Both the position numbers and the translations under genes were made by a program. From Clostridiales bacterium (GTDB lineage: Bacteria > Bacillota > Clostridia > Christensenellales > Aristaeellaceae), in assembly GCA_004556155.1 (NCBI GenBank), contig SFIM01000007.1, positions 20,924 to 84,923 on the forward strand: DNA of 64,000 nucleotides, read 5' to 3'. The notes beneath the pieces are model-generated. The model did not search any database, was not told the origin of the DNA, and was given only the letters and a program-made list of their open reading frames with translations. This document shows positions 21,177-29,014 of the stretch, piece by piece; the stretch's first letter is position 1, and each line of letters begins with the position of its first letter.

Positions 21177-23108
21177 TCAGTAGTTGTACTCGTCGATCCG
21201 GGAATACGCGCGATAGGTGGAGGTGCGCAGCAAATCGCGCCGTACCTCCACGCCGTTCTGGTAATAAACGCGGTAGGTCTTGTATACGTAGCCGTCGCGC
21301 GCTCTGCGGACGGTTTTTTTTTCGTCAGAGGCTAGGCTGGTGTTCAGGCGAAGCTCAATTTCGGTCGGCGCAGGGGTGGTTGATACCAGCTCGGTCTGCA
21401 AATCGATGCTGATGCCGTCCTTGAAAGCCACGCCGTAGATTTCCACCGTGCACTTGCAATCCTTGTTGTAGTTGTTGCCCGTTACATAGGCCACAATGAA
21501 AATAGGATAGTCGCTGGTGTTCTTGAATTTAAGGTCGAGGCTCTGCTCCAGCGACTGATAGCTTTGCCAGTCCACCGTCGCGTCGCGGCCGGGAGCCACG
21601 TAGGTGCTGGGCCAGGCATGCGGGCTGGAATAGACGATTTCCATGTTGGCCATGGCTGCGGCGTTAAACAGCGTACTGGATACCTGACACACGCCGCCGC
21701 CTACTTCCTCCACGCTTGCGCCCTGGGCAATCGCGCCGGCGGGCAGATAGCCCTTATCCACCGTGCGGCGGCCCGTGGTGCTGTTAAAGGAGAAGGTTTT
21801 GCCGCTTTCCACCGTGCCGGTCACGGCGGCACAGGCCAACTCGATGTTCCTGGTGCGGTTGTAGCCCTTGAGGTTGCCGGTGGAGGTGGTGTAGCTGGAA
21901 ATCAGGCCGAAGCTCTGGTTCAGCTGCGCCACGGTGACATTGGGCTGGGTCTTTTTGGTGGCCAGGGTGACGGCGCTGTAATTGCGCGCGTCCATACGGG
22001 AGATAATGGCGTTGTAAATCTCCTCGCTGTCGATTTCCTGCCCCACCTGCTCGGGCATAAACTGAAAGCTGCGGCTGGAAAAATCAAACTGATAAATGCT
22101 TGCGTCCTGCGCTTTGACGTTCACGCGCTCGGCCAGCGTTTCGGCCAGCGCGCGCACGGTGGCTTTGTCATAGGTGATTTGGGTGTACAGGTACGCGCCC
22201 TCCTGCCCGGCGGAGGAAACCTGCTGATACCGCGCCTCAAAGGGAGTGCCGCTGCCGCTTAGCGTATCGAGCATGCCCTGGCGGCCGATGGCGTAGGCCT
22301 CGTCCAGCACCGCGTCTATGTTGCGCGTCAGGGGCAGCTCGCGCTGCGTGATCGTCCAGGTCTTGCCGTCAATGGTTACGGGCAGGGAAAACTGTTGATC
22401 GCTATAGGCGGCGTTCTGCGTCAGCGCCTGGCGCGCCTGATCGCGCGTCATGCCGCCCAGGTGCACGCCGTCCACATGCACGCCGTGATAAAAGATATCC
22501 TGGTTGAGGGCTGCCACCTTTTCACGGAAGGCGGGATAGTGGCTGGAGTACAGCGACGAAACCGAGAACCCGCCGATGATCAGCAGCGCGATGCAGCCGA
22601 TTACCACCAGCAGCCACAGCCCATCGTGCGAGCGGCGGCGCGGCGGCGGGGTTTCACCGTAATCGCCGCCCTGATCGCGCGGGGGATAGTAAGGCGGCTG
22701 CGGGGGCGTGTTGTTTTGCGCAAAGCGCGGTGTATACTGCGGATATACCGGCGCGGTGGGCTGCTGATAAGGCGGCTGCGCGCTGCTGGCATAGGGCTGA
22801 TAGCGGCTCTGCTGCGGGGGGGTATAGGATGCGCTGGCAGCATAGGACTGCTGCTGGGCGGGCTGAACGGGGGTGGAGGAGGCCGGGTACTCCGGATATT
22901 CGGGGTACTGTGCGCGCGGCGCGGCATACTGCGCCGGGGCGCTATCCTGGGGATAGGATGGGCGGGCGGTATCGTCGGGATACTGCACGCGGGGCGTATC
23001 GTCGGGATATTGCGGGCGGGGCGTATCGTCGGGATATTGCGGTCGGCGCACGCCGTCCTGCTGCGCTGCATGGCGCTGGGAGCGGCGCTGGCGCGGGGGC
23101 TGCTGCAT
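21177..23108 (-). CDS. VanW family protein with disordered repeat N-terminus
   Basis: The 643-residue protein has a Pro/Gln/Tyr-rich disordered N-terminus with three near-identical nine-residue units (PQYPDDTPR type, residues about 20-46). A transmembrane segment follows near 168-190. A peptidoglycan-binding-like domain comes next, then the VanW domain with SSYTTSTGNLKGYNRTRNIELA, GKTFSFN and EVGGGVCQVSSTLFNAA. A G5-like C-terminal strand ends it. VanW proteins are envelope proteins of poorly defined function and do not by themselves indicate vancomycin resistance. It has its own promoter at 23154 and lies downstream of spoIVB. Confidence 0.92.
   Translation of the reverse strand: MQQPPRQRRSQRHAAQQDGVRRPQYPDDTPRPQYPDDTPRVQYPDDTARPSYPQDSAPAQYAAPRAQYPEYPEYPASSTPVQPAQQQSYAASASYTPPQQSRYQPYASSAQPPYQQPTAPVYPQYTPRFAQNNTPPQPPYYPPRDQGGDYGETPPPRRRSHDGLWLLVVIGCIALLIIGGFSVSSLYSSHYPAFREKVAALNQDIFYHGVHVDGVHLGGMTRDQARQALTQNAAYSDQQFSLPVTIDGKTWTITQRELPLTRNIDAVLDEAYAIGRQGMLDTLSGSGTPFEARYQQVSSAGQEGAYLYTQITYDKATVRALAETLAERVNVKAQDASIYQFDFSSRSFQFMPEQVGQEIDSEEIYNAIISRMDARNYSAVTLATKKTQPNVTVAQLNQSFGLISSYTTSTGNLKGYNRTRNIELACAAVTGTVESGKTFSFNSTTGRRTVDKGYLPAGAIAQGASVEEVGGGVCQVSSTLFNAAAMANMEIVYSSPHAWPSTYVAPGRDATVDWQSYQSLEQSLDLKFKNTSDYPIFIVAYVTGNNYNKDCKCTVEIYGVAFKDGISIDLQTELVSTTPAPTEIELRLNTSLASDEKKTVRRARDGYVYKTYRVYYQNGVEVRRDLLRTSTYRAYSRIDEYNY
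22969..23049. repeat. Three tandem 27-bp units within the vanW-family gene
   Basis: Units at 22969, 22996 and 23023 share GTATCGTCGGGATA and encode the nine-residue repeats of the N-terminus. The copies differ at only a few positions, suggesting slippage-prone expansion. Confidence 0.8.
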
Positions 23109-23153
23109 GGCGTTCTCCTCCTCTCCGTAAAAATAAACCTTGGTATGTTTTTC

Positions 23154-23181
23154 ATTATACCATATCCGCGCCGGCTGTCAA
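23154..23181 (-). promoter_or_regulatory. Promoter of the vanW-family gene
   Basis: Minus-strand TTGACA (23176-23181), a 16-base spacer ending in TGG, and TATAAT (23154-23159). Confidence 0.8.
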
Positions 23182-23215
23182 CGCGCGCTTTTGCGGAAAA
23201 TTGTAAAATCCATGC

Positions 23216-24364
23216 TTAGGCGGCCTCGGACTGCTGGGCGGAGAGCGCGTCGCTCTGCTGCAGCATCCAGTCGATGAATACGCCGTAGCCCTGCGTGGGA
23301 TCGCTGACGAACACGTGCGTGACCGCCCCGACGATGCGCCCATCCTGCAGGATGGGGCTGCCGCTCATGCCCTGCACGATGCCGCCGGTGGAAGACAGCA
23401 GCCGCTCGTCGGTTACGCGCAGCACCATGGATTTGGGCGCGGCGGCACTCTGACGGGATACCTGGGTGATCTCGATGGCGTATTCGCAGGCTTCCTGCCC
23501 GGCGATGGTGGATAGAATCGTGGCTGCGCCCGTGTGCACCTGTCCGCGGGAGGCCGTGGGCAGGCCCTCGGGATACAGCGCGCTTGCGGCGGGCGCCTCC
23601 AGCTGCCCATAGATGCCCAGCGCCGTGTTGACCTGCACCGTGCCCAGCGTGACCTGCTCACGCAGGAAGGAGCCGCGCAGCTCGCCCGGCGCGCCGCGCT
23701 GGCCGCGCCGGACATCCACGATTTCGGCCTGCATCAGCGCGCCCTCCCGTACAGGCAGCAGGCTGCCGGTATCGGAATCGGTGATCGCGTGGCCCAGCGC
23801 GCCGTAAGTGCCCATGGCGGGATCATAATAGGTCAGCGTGCCCACGCCCGCCGTGCTGTCGCGTACCCATACGCCCAGCCGCCAGGCGCGGCTGCTTTCA
23901 TCATAGCGTGGAGTGAGCAGCAGGTCGTTTTCCTGCCCGCCGCGCGATATGCGCAGCGACAGCGGCTGCCCCTGGGCGGCGTTGACGGCCTCGGTCAGCA
24001 TGGCGCTTTCCAGCAGCGGCACGCCGTTGACGGATAGGATCATATCGCCCTCGCGCAGGGAATCGCGGCCGTTATCGCCCGCGCCCACCACCAATACGCC
24101 CTGCGTGCGGATGGCTACGCCGATAGCCTGCCCGCCGGGAATGAGCACGCGGGGGGCGGAGTCGCGGCTTTTTTCATTGCCTGCGCCGAAAAACTGCGGC
24201 CATTGCAGCGTAATGACGGGGCGCGCCCGGCCTCCAAGCCGCTGATCCTGCGAGGAGGAGGCGCTGGCCGCGCTGTTCATGGGCCAGGCGCAAAGAAGCG
24301 CCGAGCCAATCGCCACGGCGATGGCCAGGGCCTTGCGCGCAGCGCTGATCCTGCCTTTTTTCAT
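23216..24364 (-). CDS. spoIVB: SpoIVB-type sporulation serine peptidase
   Basis: The 382-residue protein has an N-terminal membrane anchor or signal (residues 10-27), a PDZ domain with LREGDMILSVNGVPL around residues 103-117, and a C-terminal S55 peptidase domain. Catalytic motifs are GALGHAITD (His near residue 190) and GMSGSPI (Ser near residue 333). In sporulating Firmicutes SpoIVB is secreted by the forespore and triggers processing of pro-sigma-K in the mother cell. In many species it lies beside spo0A, but here its neighbour is a vanW-family gene. The presence of intact catalytic motifs supports a spore-forming lineage. Confidence 0.93.
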   Translation of the reverse strand: MKKGRISAARKALAIAVAIGSALLCAWPMNSAASASSSQDQRLGGRARPVITLQWPQFFGAGNEKSRDSAPRVLIPGGQAIGVAIRTQGVLVVGAGDNGRDSLREGDMILSVNGVPLLESAMLTEAVNAAQGQPLSLRISRGGQENDLLLTPRYDESSRAWRLGVWVRDSTAGVGTLTYYDPAMGTYGALGHAITDSDTGSLLPVREGALMQAEIVDVRRGQRGAPGELRGSFLREQVTLGTVQVNTALGIYGQLEAPAASALYPEGLPTASRGQVHTGAATILSTIAGQEACEYAIEITQVSRQSAAAPKSMVLRVTDERLLSSTGGIVQGMSGSPILQDGRIVGAVTHVFVSDPTQGYGVFIDWMLQQSDALSAQQSEAA

Positions 24365-24478
24365 GATGATATCGCCATCCTTTCCTGCGGGCAGTTTGCG
24401 CGCATCTGCCGCCGCGCATGCGGGGAAAAGATTGGCTTACCAAATGATGTCAGAAAAATGACCGGGCCGCCCGGCACG

Positions 24479-24508
24479 TTGACAAATATTTTTTGACCAT
24501 GCTACAAT
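24479..24508 (+). promoter_or_regulatory. Promoter of the SDR/oxoamine synthase operon
   Basis: TTGACA (24479-24484), 18 bases, TACAAT (24503-24508), 50 bases before the SDR start. Confidence 0.75.
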
Positions 24509-24557
24509 GACACGGATTGCCTGAAAAGGATGCATTTGCCTGAAAGGGGCGGATTAT

Positions 24558-25364
24558 ATGCCACAAAAGATTGTGCTGGTTGTCGGAGCCTCCTCGGGTT
24601 TGGGCAGCGCGGCGGCGCAATGCCTGGCCGCGGACGGCTATATCGTATACGCCGCGGCGCGCTCCTTTGCCAATGGGGCGGAGCCGCCCACGGGCTGCCG
24701 CGCGCTGGCGCTGGACGTAAGCGCTGCGGACAGCGTGCATGCGGCGGTGGATACCGTGCTGCGCGAACAGGGGCGCGTCGACGCGCTGGTGTGCTGCGCG
24801 GCCAGCTTTACCATGTCGCCCATGGAGGAATTGCCCATCGATATCCTGGCCGATATGATGAACGTCAATTTTCTGGGCATGGCGCGCTGCGTACAGGCTG
24901 TAATGCCCGCCATGCGCGCGCAGAAAAGCGGGCATATCGTGCTGTTTTCCTCGCTCAACGGCCTGTTTTCTATCCCGTTCCAGGGCGCGTACAGCGCCAC
25001 CAAGCACGCGGTGGAGGCTTATGGCGAGGCGTTGGCGCAGGAAACGCTGGGCATGGGAATCCATGTGACGGTGGTGGAGCCGGGTGACTGCCGCGGCGGT
25101 TCGCAGAAGTATCGCCGTGTGTATCTGAATGAAAACTCGCCCTACGCCGCAGCATTCGAGCACGGCACGGCCAAAATCCACCATGACGAAACCAACGGCC
25201 TGCCGCCCGAGCGCGTGGGGCATGCGGTGGCCAAGGCGGTCGGGAAGAAGAACCCGCCCGCGCGACTGGTGGTGGCCTCGCTGGATCAGCGCAGCGCCAT
25301 CTGGATGCACAAGCTGCTGCCGCGCAAGCTGTTTAATCGTATTGTTGCCGCTTATTATCGCTGA
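24558..25364 (+). CDS. Short-chain dehydrogenase/reductase
   Basis: The 268-residue SDR has the cofactor motif VGASSGLG (residues 9-16) and the active-site YSATK (Tyr145, Lys149), with a serine upstream in LFSSLNG. It belongs to the classical SDRs and should reduce a carbonyl with NAD(P)H. It starts at ATG 24558 and ends 30 bases before the fused ligase/oxoamine synthase gene, sharing its promoter. By context the substrate would be the 3-keto amine made by that enzyme, which parallels 3-ketosphinganine reductase in sphingolipid synthesis. The SDR fold alone does not fix substrate, so this is inference from the operon. Confidence 0.85.
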   Translation: MPQKIVLVVGASSGLGSAAAQCLAADGYIVYAAARSFANGAEPPTGCRALALDVSAADSVHAAVDTVLREQGRVDALVCCAASFTMSPMEELPIDILADMMNVNFLGMARCVQAVMPAMRAQKSGHIVLFSSLNGLFSIPFQGAYSATKHAVEAYGEALAQETLGMGIHVTVVEPGDCRGGSQKYRRVYLNENSPYAAAFEHGTAKIHHDETNGLPPERVGHAVAKAVGKKNPPARLVVASLDQRSAIWMHKLLPRKLFNRIVAAYYR

Positions 25365-25394
25365 AAATGACCGACCGATAAAAAAGGAGAAAGC

Positions 25395-28300
25395 ATGCCG
25401 ACGCCCCGCGATCAAAAATGCGCCCTGCTGCGCAAAAACCTGTGTTTCGAGAACTTTTTTGAAACGCTGTGCGTAGACCGCGATCAGACCGCCGCCATCT
25501 GGCTGGAAAACGATCGTGAGCAAAGCTATAATTATGAAGAATTTCACGCCCGCGCCCTGCAGACCGCCGCGCGCATTGACGATGCGCGCCTGGGCCGCCG
25601 CGACGGCTGGGTGGGCCTGTGCCTGGAAACCTGCGTGGATTGGCCCATCCTGTTCTGGGGTCTGCTGGCGGCGGGCAGAAAGCCTCTGCTGCTGGACCCC
25701 ACCCTCAGCGATGCGGGACTGACCCACCTGCTTTCCCAGGCGGGGGCCGGGGCGGTGATCATCGGCAAGCGCCGCGATGCGTTGCCTGAAATTGCCCAGC
25801 GCCTGCCGGGCGAATTGACCTCGGGCGCGTACAGCAAGGATTTCAAGCCCTGCTGGGCGGATCGCATCGCCCTGTGCACCTCGGGCACCACGGCCACCTC
25901 GCGCGTGTATGTATACGACGGCCGCGCCATCTGCCTGCAGGCCATCGCCTTTATCGAGCAGCAGCGCGGCCGCTGCATGACCAACGAAAAATACGGCCGC
26001 GAGCGCACGCTGTGCTTCCTGCCGCTCAACCATATCTTCGGCTTGATGACCAACATGATCCCCACCGCGCTGGAGGGTAATCCGCAGGTTTATCTGCATG
26101 ACCGCGCGCCGGAAACCATCCTGAAGACCTGCCGTATCTGCAAGGTAGAACTGATCATGGCCGTGCCGCTGCTGATCAACGGCCTGTCCTCCGCCCTGCA
26201 AAAGAAGGTATCCAAGCTGTCCGCGCCCAAGCGCCGCGCCTTCCGCGCGCTGCAGAATACCTCCATCGCCATCCAGACCGCATGGCCCGAGGGCGGCATG
26301 TGGATTGCCAAGCATGTGCTGTTCAAATCCGTTAACGCGCAGCTGTTCGGCCCAACGCTGCGGCAGATCGCCCTGGGCGGCGCGAACGCCCCGCAGGAGC
26401 ACCTGCGCAATATCGCGGCGCTGGGCTATTGCGTATCCTTTGGTTACGGCATGACCGAAACCGCCGTGACAGCCTATGACGGCGCAGTGGATATGAAGGC
26501 CCGCCTGTCCGGGTGCTCGGGCAAGCTGCTGCCCATCGCGCACGCAAAAATTGCGGAGACTGGCGAGCTGATCGTGGGCTGCGAGGCCATTCATATCGGT
26601 CAGCTGCGCGACGGCAAGCTGATTCCGCCCGATCTGGACGAGAACGGCATGTTCCATACCGGCGATATCGTGTGCTTTGACGAAAAGCAGCGCCTGCACA
26701 TCGAGGGCCGCATCAAGGATGTGATCATCGGCGCGTCGGGCGAAAACATTTATCCAGATGAGATTGAAAACGCCTTTACCGGCATTCCGGGCGTTGATAT
26801 GATGACCGTACTGGGCACGGGCGATAAGGGCCGCGAGCAGGTGACGCTGGTGCTGACCCTGGGCGAGGGCATGCGCGACGCCGCCCTGCGCGCGCAGATC
26901 AAGGCCGAGGTAGAGCAGCGCAACCGCACCCTGCCCGCGCCCAAGCAGGCACGTCTGGTGCTGTGCACGGCCGAAAAGCTGCCGCTTTCTGGCAGCATGA
27001 AGGTAAAGCGTGTGGAGCTGCGCCAGCGCATCGAAAAGGGCGAATTCCCCTGCGAAGCGCTCACGGGCAGCGCACCTGCGTCCAAGCAGACCGCTGCTGC
27101 GGCTCCCGCTCCCAAGGAGCAGGATACGTTGGTCGACCTGCCGGGACAGGATGATATTGAAAAGCAGGTGGCGGCCTTCTTTGCCGACGCGCTGTCCATC
27201 AGCCAGCCGGTAGCGCCCACCGCGCACTTCGTCAACGATCTGGGCGGGGACAGCCTGCAAATGCTGTCCGTGATGCTCAAAATTGAGGAAGCTTATGGCG
27301 TGCTGCTGACCGAGGATGAGATTGCCGGCTGCACCTGCGCCCGCGATGTGGCTCGCGTGATCCGCGCGCGGCTGCACGGCGATCTGCCTGCCCAGACCCC
27401 CGCTCCCGAGGCGGGCAAGGTCAAGCGTATTACCCGCATTGAGGATACCCCGGAGTACGCCGCCTTGCAGGAGCGCTTCCGCGCCATTCACGGCGAGAAT
27501 CCCTACTTTGTGTGTCATGAGTCCCCGCTGATGGATACCTCCGTGATGGACGGCCACGAGGTGCTCAACTTTGGCTCCTATAACTACGCGGGCATGTCCG
27601 GCCGTCCCGAGACCGTCAACGCGGCCATCGAGGCCACCAGGAAGTACGGCACGTCGGCCAGCGGCAGCCGTCTGCTGGGCGGCGAAAAGAAGCTGCACGA
27701 GCAGCTGGAAGCCGCCATTGCGGAGTGGAAGCACACCGAGGACGCGCTGGTGCTGGTATCCGGCCATGCGACCAACGTAACCTTTGTGGGCAATTTCTGC
27801 GGCAAGGGCGATCTGATCGTATACGACGCGCTGGCGCATAACTCCATCCACGAGGGATGCCGCATGAGCGACGCGGTATCCAAGGCCTTTCCGCACAACG
27901 ACGTGGCCGCGTTGGAAAGCATCCTGCGCGCGCAGCGCGATAAGTTTGCCAAGGTGCTGATTGTGTGCGAGGGCGCGTACAGCATGGACGGCGACGTGGC
28001 TCCTGTGCCCGAATATGTGCGGCTGAAAAAACAGTATGGCTGCTTCCTGATGGTGGACGAGGCGCACTCTGCGGGCGTGCTGGGCGCTACCGGCGCGGGC
28101 GTGGACGAGTTCTTTGGCCTGGCGGGCGACGATATCGATATCAAGATGGGCACGCTGAGCAAGGGTCTGGGCACCTGCGGCGGCTATCTGGCGGGCAAAA
28201 AGGCGCTGATTGAATATCTGCGCTACACGCTGCCGGGCTTTGTATTTTCGGTGGGCATGGCGCCGCCGCTGGCCGGCGCGGCGCTGGAAGCCGTGCGCCT

Positions 28301-28646
28301 GCTGCGCAGCGATCCTACCATCATGCAGCGCTTGCAGCGCAATATCAAGCTGTTTGTGTCCGAGGCGCATAAGCGCGGGCTGGATACCTGCCTGGCGGGC
28401 GATTCGGCCATCATTCCCATCCTGATCGGCAATGATTCGGATGCGTTTGAGCTGTCTGTGGCGCTGGGGCACAAGGGCGTGTTTGTTCCCCCGGCGGTGT
28501 ACCCGGCCGTGCCGCGCAACAGCGCGCGCCTGCGCTTCTGCGTGATCAGCGAGCACAAGCCCGAGCAGATCATCCAAGCCCTGGATACCCTGATGGAAAC
28601 GGCGGATGAGATGGGCATCAACATCCGCAAACGTGAGGAAAAATAA
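25395..28646 (+). CDS. Fused acyl-AMP ligase / acyl carrier domain / alpha-oxoamine synthase
   Basis: This 1083-residue protein joins three modules. Residues about 20-545 form an AMP-dependent acyl ligase with CTSGTTATS (161-169), YGMTE near 349, GD near 421 and a GSMKVKR lysine near 536. Residues about 575-650 are a phosphopantetheine carrier domain with GGDSLQ, the attachment Ser being 620. Residues about 675-1075 are a PLP-dependent alpha-oxoamine synthase with VDEAHSAG and TLSKGLGT, where Lys923 should bind PLP. A plausible cycle is fatty-acid activation, loading on the carrier and decarboxylative condensation with an amino acid such as serine, glycine or alanine. The amino-acid substrate is unknown. 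A Pro/Ala-rich linker separates the ligase and carrier domains. No phosphopantetheinyl transferase is nearby. Confidence 0.9.
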   Translation: MPTPRDQKCALLRKNLCFENFFETLCVDRDQTAAIWLENDREQSYNYEEFHARALQTAARIDDARLGRRDGWVGLCLETCVDWPILFWGLLAAGRKPLLLDPTLSDAGLTHLLSQAGAGAVIIGKRRDALPEIAQRLPGELTSGAYSKDFKPCWADRIALCTSGTTATSRVYVYDGRAICLQAIAFIEQQRGRCMTNEKYGRERTLCFLPLNHIFGLMTNMIPTALEGNPQVYLHDRAPETILKTCRICKVELIMAVPLLINGLSSALQKKVSKLSAPKRRAFRALQNTSIAIQTAWPEGGMWIAKHVLFKSVNAQLFGPTLRQIALGGANAPQEHLRNIAALGYCVSFGYGMTETAVTAYDGAVDMKARLSGCSGKLLPIAHAKIAETGELIVGCEAIHIGQLRDGKLIPPDLDENGMFHTGDIVCFDEKQRLHIEGRIKDVIIGASGENIYPDEIENAFTGIPGVDMMTVLGTGDKGREQVTLVLTLGEGMRDAALRAQIKAEVEQRNRTLPAPKQARLVLCTAEKLPLSGSMKVKRVELRQRIEKGEFPCEALTGSAPASKQTAAAAPAPKEQDTLVDLPGQDDIEKQVAAFFADALSISQPVAPTAHFVNDLGGDSLQMLSVMLKIEEAYGVLLTEDEIAGCTCARDVARVIRARLHGDLPAQTPAPEAGKVKRITRIEDTPEYAALQERFRAIHGENPYFVCHESPLMDTSVMDGHEVLNFGSYNYAGMSGRPETVNAAIEATRKYGTSASGSRLLGGEKKLHEQLEAAIAEWKHTEDALVLVSGHATNVTFVGNFCGKGDLIVYDALAHNSIHEGCRMSDAVSKAFPHNDVAALESILRAQRDKFAKVLIVCEGAYSMDGDVAPVPEYVRLKKQYGCFLMVDEAHSAGVLGATGAGVDEFFGLAGDDIDIKMGTLSKGLGTCGGYLAGKKALIEYLRYTLPGFVFSVGMAPPLAGAALEAVRLLRSDPTIMQRLQRNIKLFVSEAHKRGLDTCLAGDSAIIPILIGNDSDAFELSVALGHKGVFVPPAVYPAVPRNSARLRFCVISEHKPEQIIQALDTLMETADEMGINIRKREEK

Positions 28647-28652
28647 GCCATT

Positions 28653-28693
28653 GGCGCCGGAATGGGCAGAAGCTGTCCCCGGCGCCTGTTTTT
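28653..28693 (+). terminator. Intrinsic terminator of the oxoamine synthase operon
   Basis: GGCGCCGG pairs with CCGGCGCC and is followed by TG and TTTTT. The stem starts six bases after the stop. Confidence 0.85.
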
Positions 28694-28718
28694 CCGTTGT
28701 ATTCTGCGCGCAAAACGG

Positions 28719-28747
28719 TTGACAGCGCGGATGCGCTATTTTATAAT
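28719..28747 (+). promoter_or_regulatory. Consensus promoter of the first leader/binding-protein unit
   Basis: Perfect TTGACA (28719-28724), 17-base spacer, perfect TATAAT (28742-28747). A nearly identical arrangement with the same upstream bases occurs at 30059, evidence of tandem duplication. Confidence 0.92.
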
Positions 28748-28779
28748 CTAGCTATCAAGATGAAAGGGAGGCGGCCGTC

Positions 28780-28917
28780 ATGACGCAGCAGATGCAGCGC
28801 AGTTTCCGGTCGGATTCCTGCAACGCGCTTTCGGCACGCTATGTTGGCGTGTCTTCTTTGTATTACGGCTATTATTACTATTATGCCCAAATAGCCTGTC
28901 TGAAAAGAAGCGCGTGA
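28780..28917 (+). CDS. Tyrosine-rich leader peptide (45 residues)
   Basis: ATG 28780 follows AAAGGGAGG at good spacing and 33 bases after the -10. The 45-codon frame ends at TGA 28915-28917. Residues 28-35 read YYGYYYYY, so seven of eight consecutive codons are Tyr (eight Tyr in all with Tyr21). The C-terminal AQIACLKRSA is shared in pattern with the second leader (AQNARLNRSV), because its codons also form one strand of the antiterminator. There is no signal peptide or other domain feature. It is read here as a ribosome-stalling leader peptide sensing charged tRNA-Tyr, not a functional protein. The interpretation is inference from sequence; the repeated architecture supports it strongly. Confidence 0.88.
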   Translation: MTQQMQRSFRSDSCNALSARYVGVSSLYYGYYYYYAQIACLKRSA

Positions 28918-28984
28918 GGATACCGGCGCGGCCGGACATTCCGATTCAAGCGGCGGCTCCCTTTCAGACAGGGGGCCGCTTTTT
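28895..28984 (+). promoter_or_regulatory. Transcription attenuator of the first unit (antiterminator and conserved hairpin)
   Basis: Three elements are visible. CCTGTCTGAAA (28895-28905), just after the Tyr run in the leader, is complementary to TTTCAGACAGG (28962-28972), which is the loop and the base of the 3' arm of the terminator. A hairpin CCGGC GCG GCCGG lies at 28923-28935. The terminator occupies 28953-28984. A ribosome stalled on Tyr31-33 would leave 28895-28905 free to pair and hinder terminator folding. A ribosome reaching the stop codon would cover it and allow termination. No T-box or other tRNA-binding leader motif was seen. Confidence 0.8.
28953..28984 (+). terminator. Attenuator terminator, first unit
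   Basis: Ten continuous pairs (GCGGCTCCCT with AGGGGGCCGC, one G-U) close a seven-base loop and are followed by five Ts. It lies between the leader stop codon and the ATG of the binding-protein gene at 29015. Confidence 0.88.
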
Positions 28985-29014
28985 GATAATTAACTTTTAC
29001 AGGAGGAACCTACG

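Noticed and set aside
21177..23108. Vancomycin-resistance determinant
   Set aside because: A VanW domain alone is common in envelope proteins; no VanA/B ligase, VanH or VanX gene is present.
22730..23206. CRISPR-like direct repeats around 22969-23049
   Set aside because: The units are contiguous, without spacers, and encode in-frame protein repeats.
24450..28577. Very long open frame on the minus strand opposite the SDR and oxoamine synthase genes
   Set aside because: It is antisense to two strongly supported genes, is rich in His, Gln, Arg and Ala as expected from reverse reading of GC-rich codons, and shows no family motif.
28754..29014. T-box riboswitch reading of the leader before the first binding-protein gene
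   Set aside because: No T-box sequence (AGGGUGGNACCGCG-like) or specifier stem is visible; the translated Tyr run and the complementarity to the terminator explain the region better.
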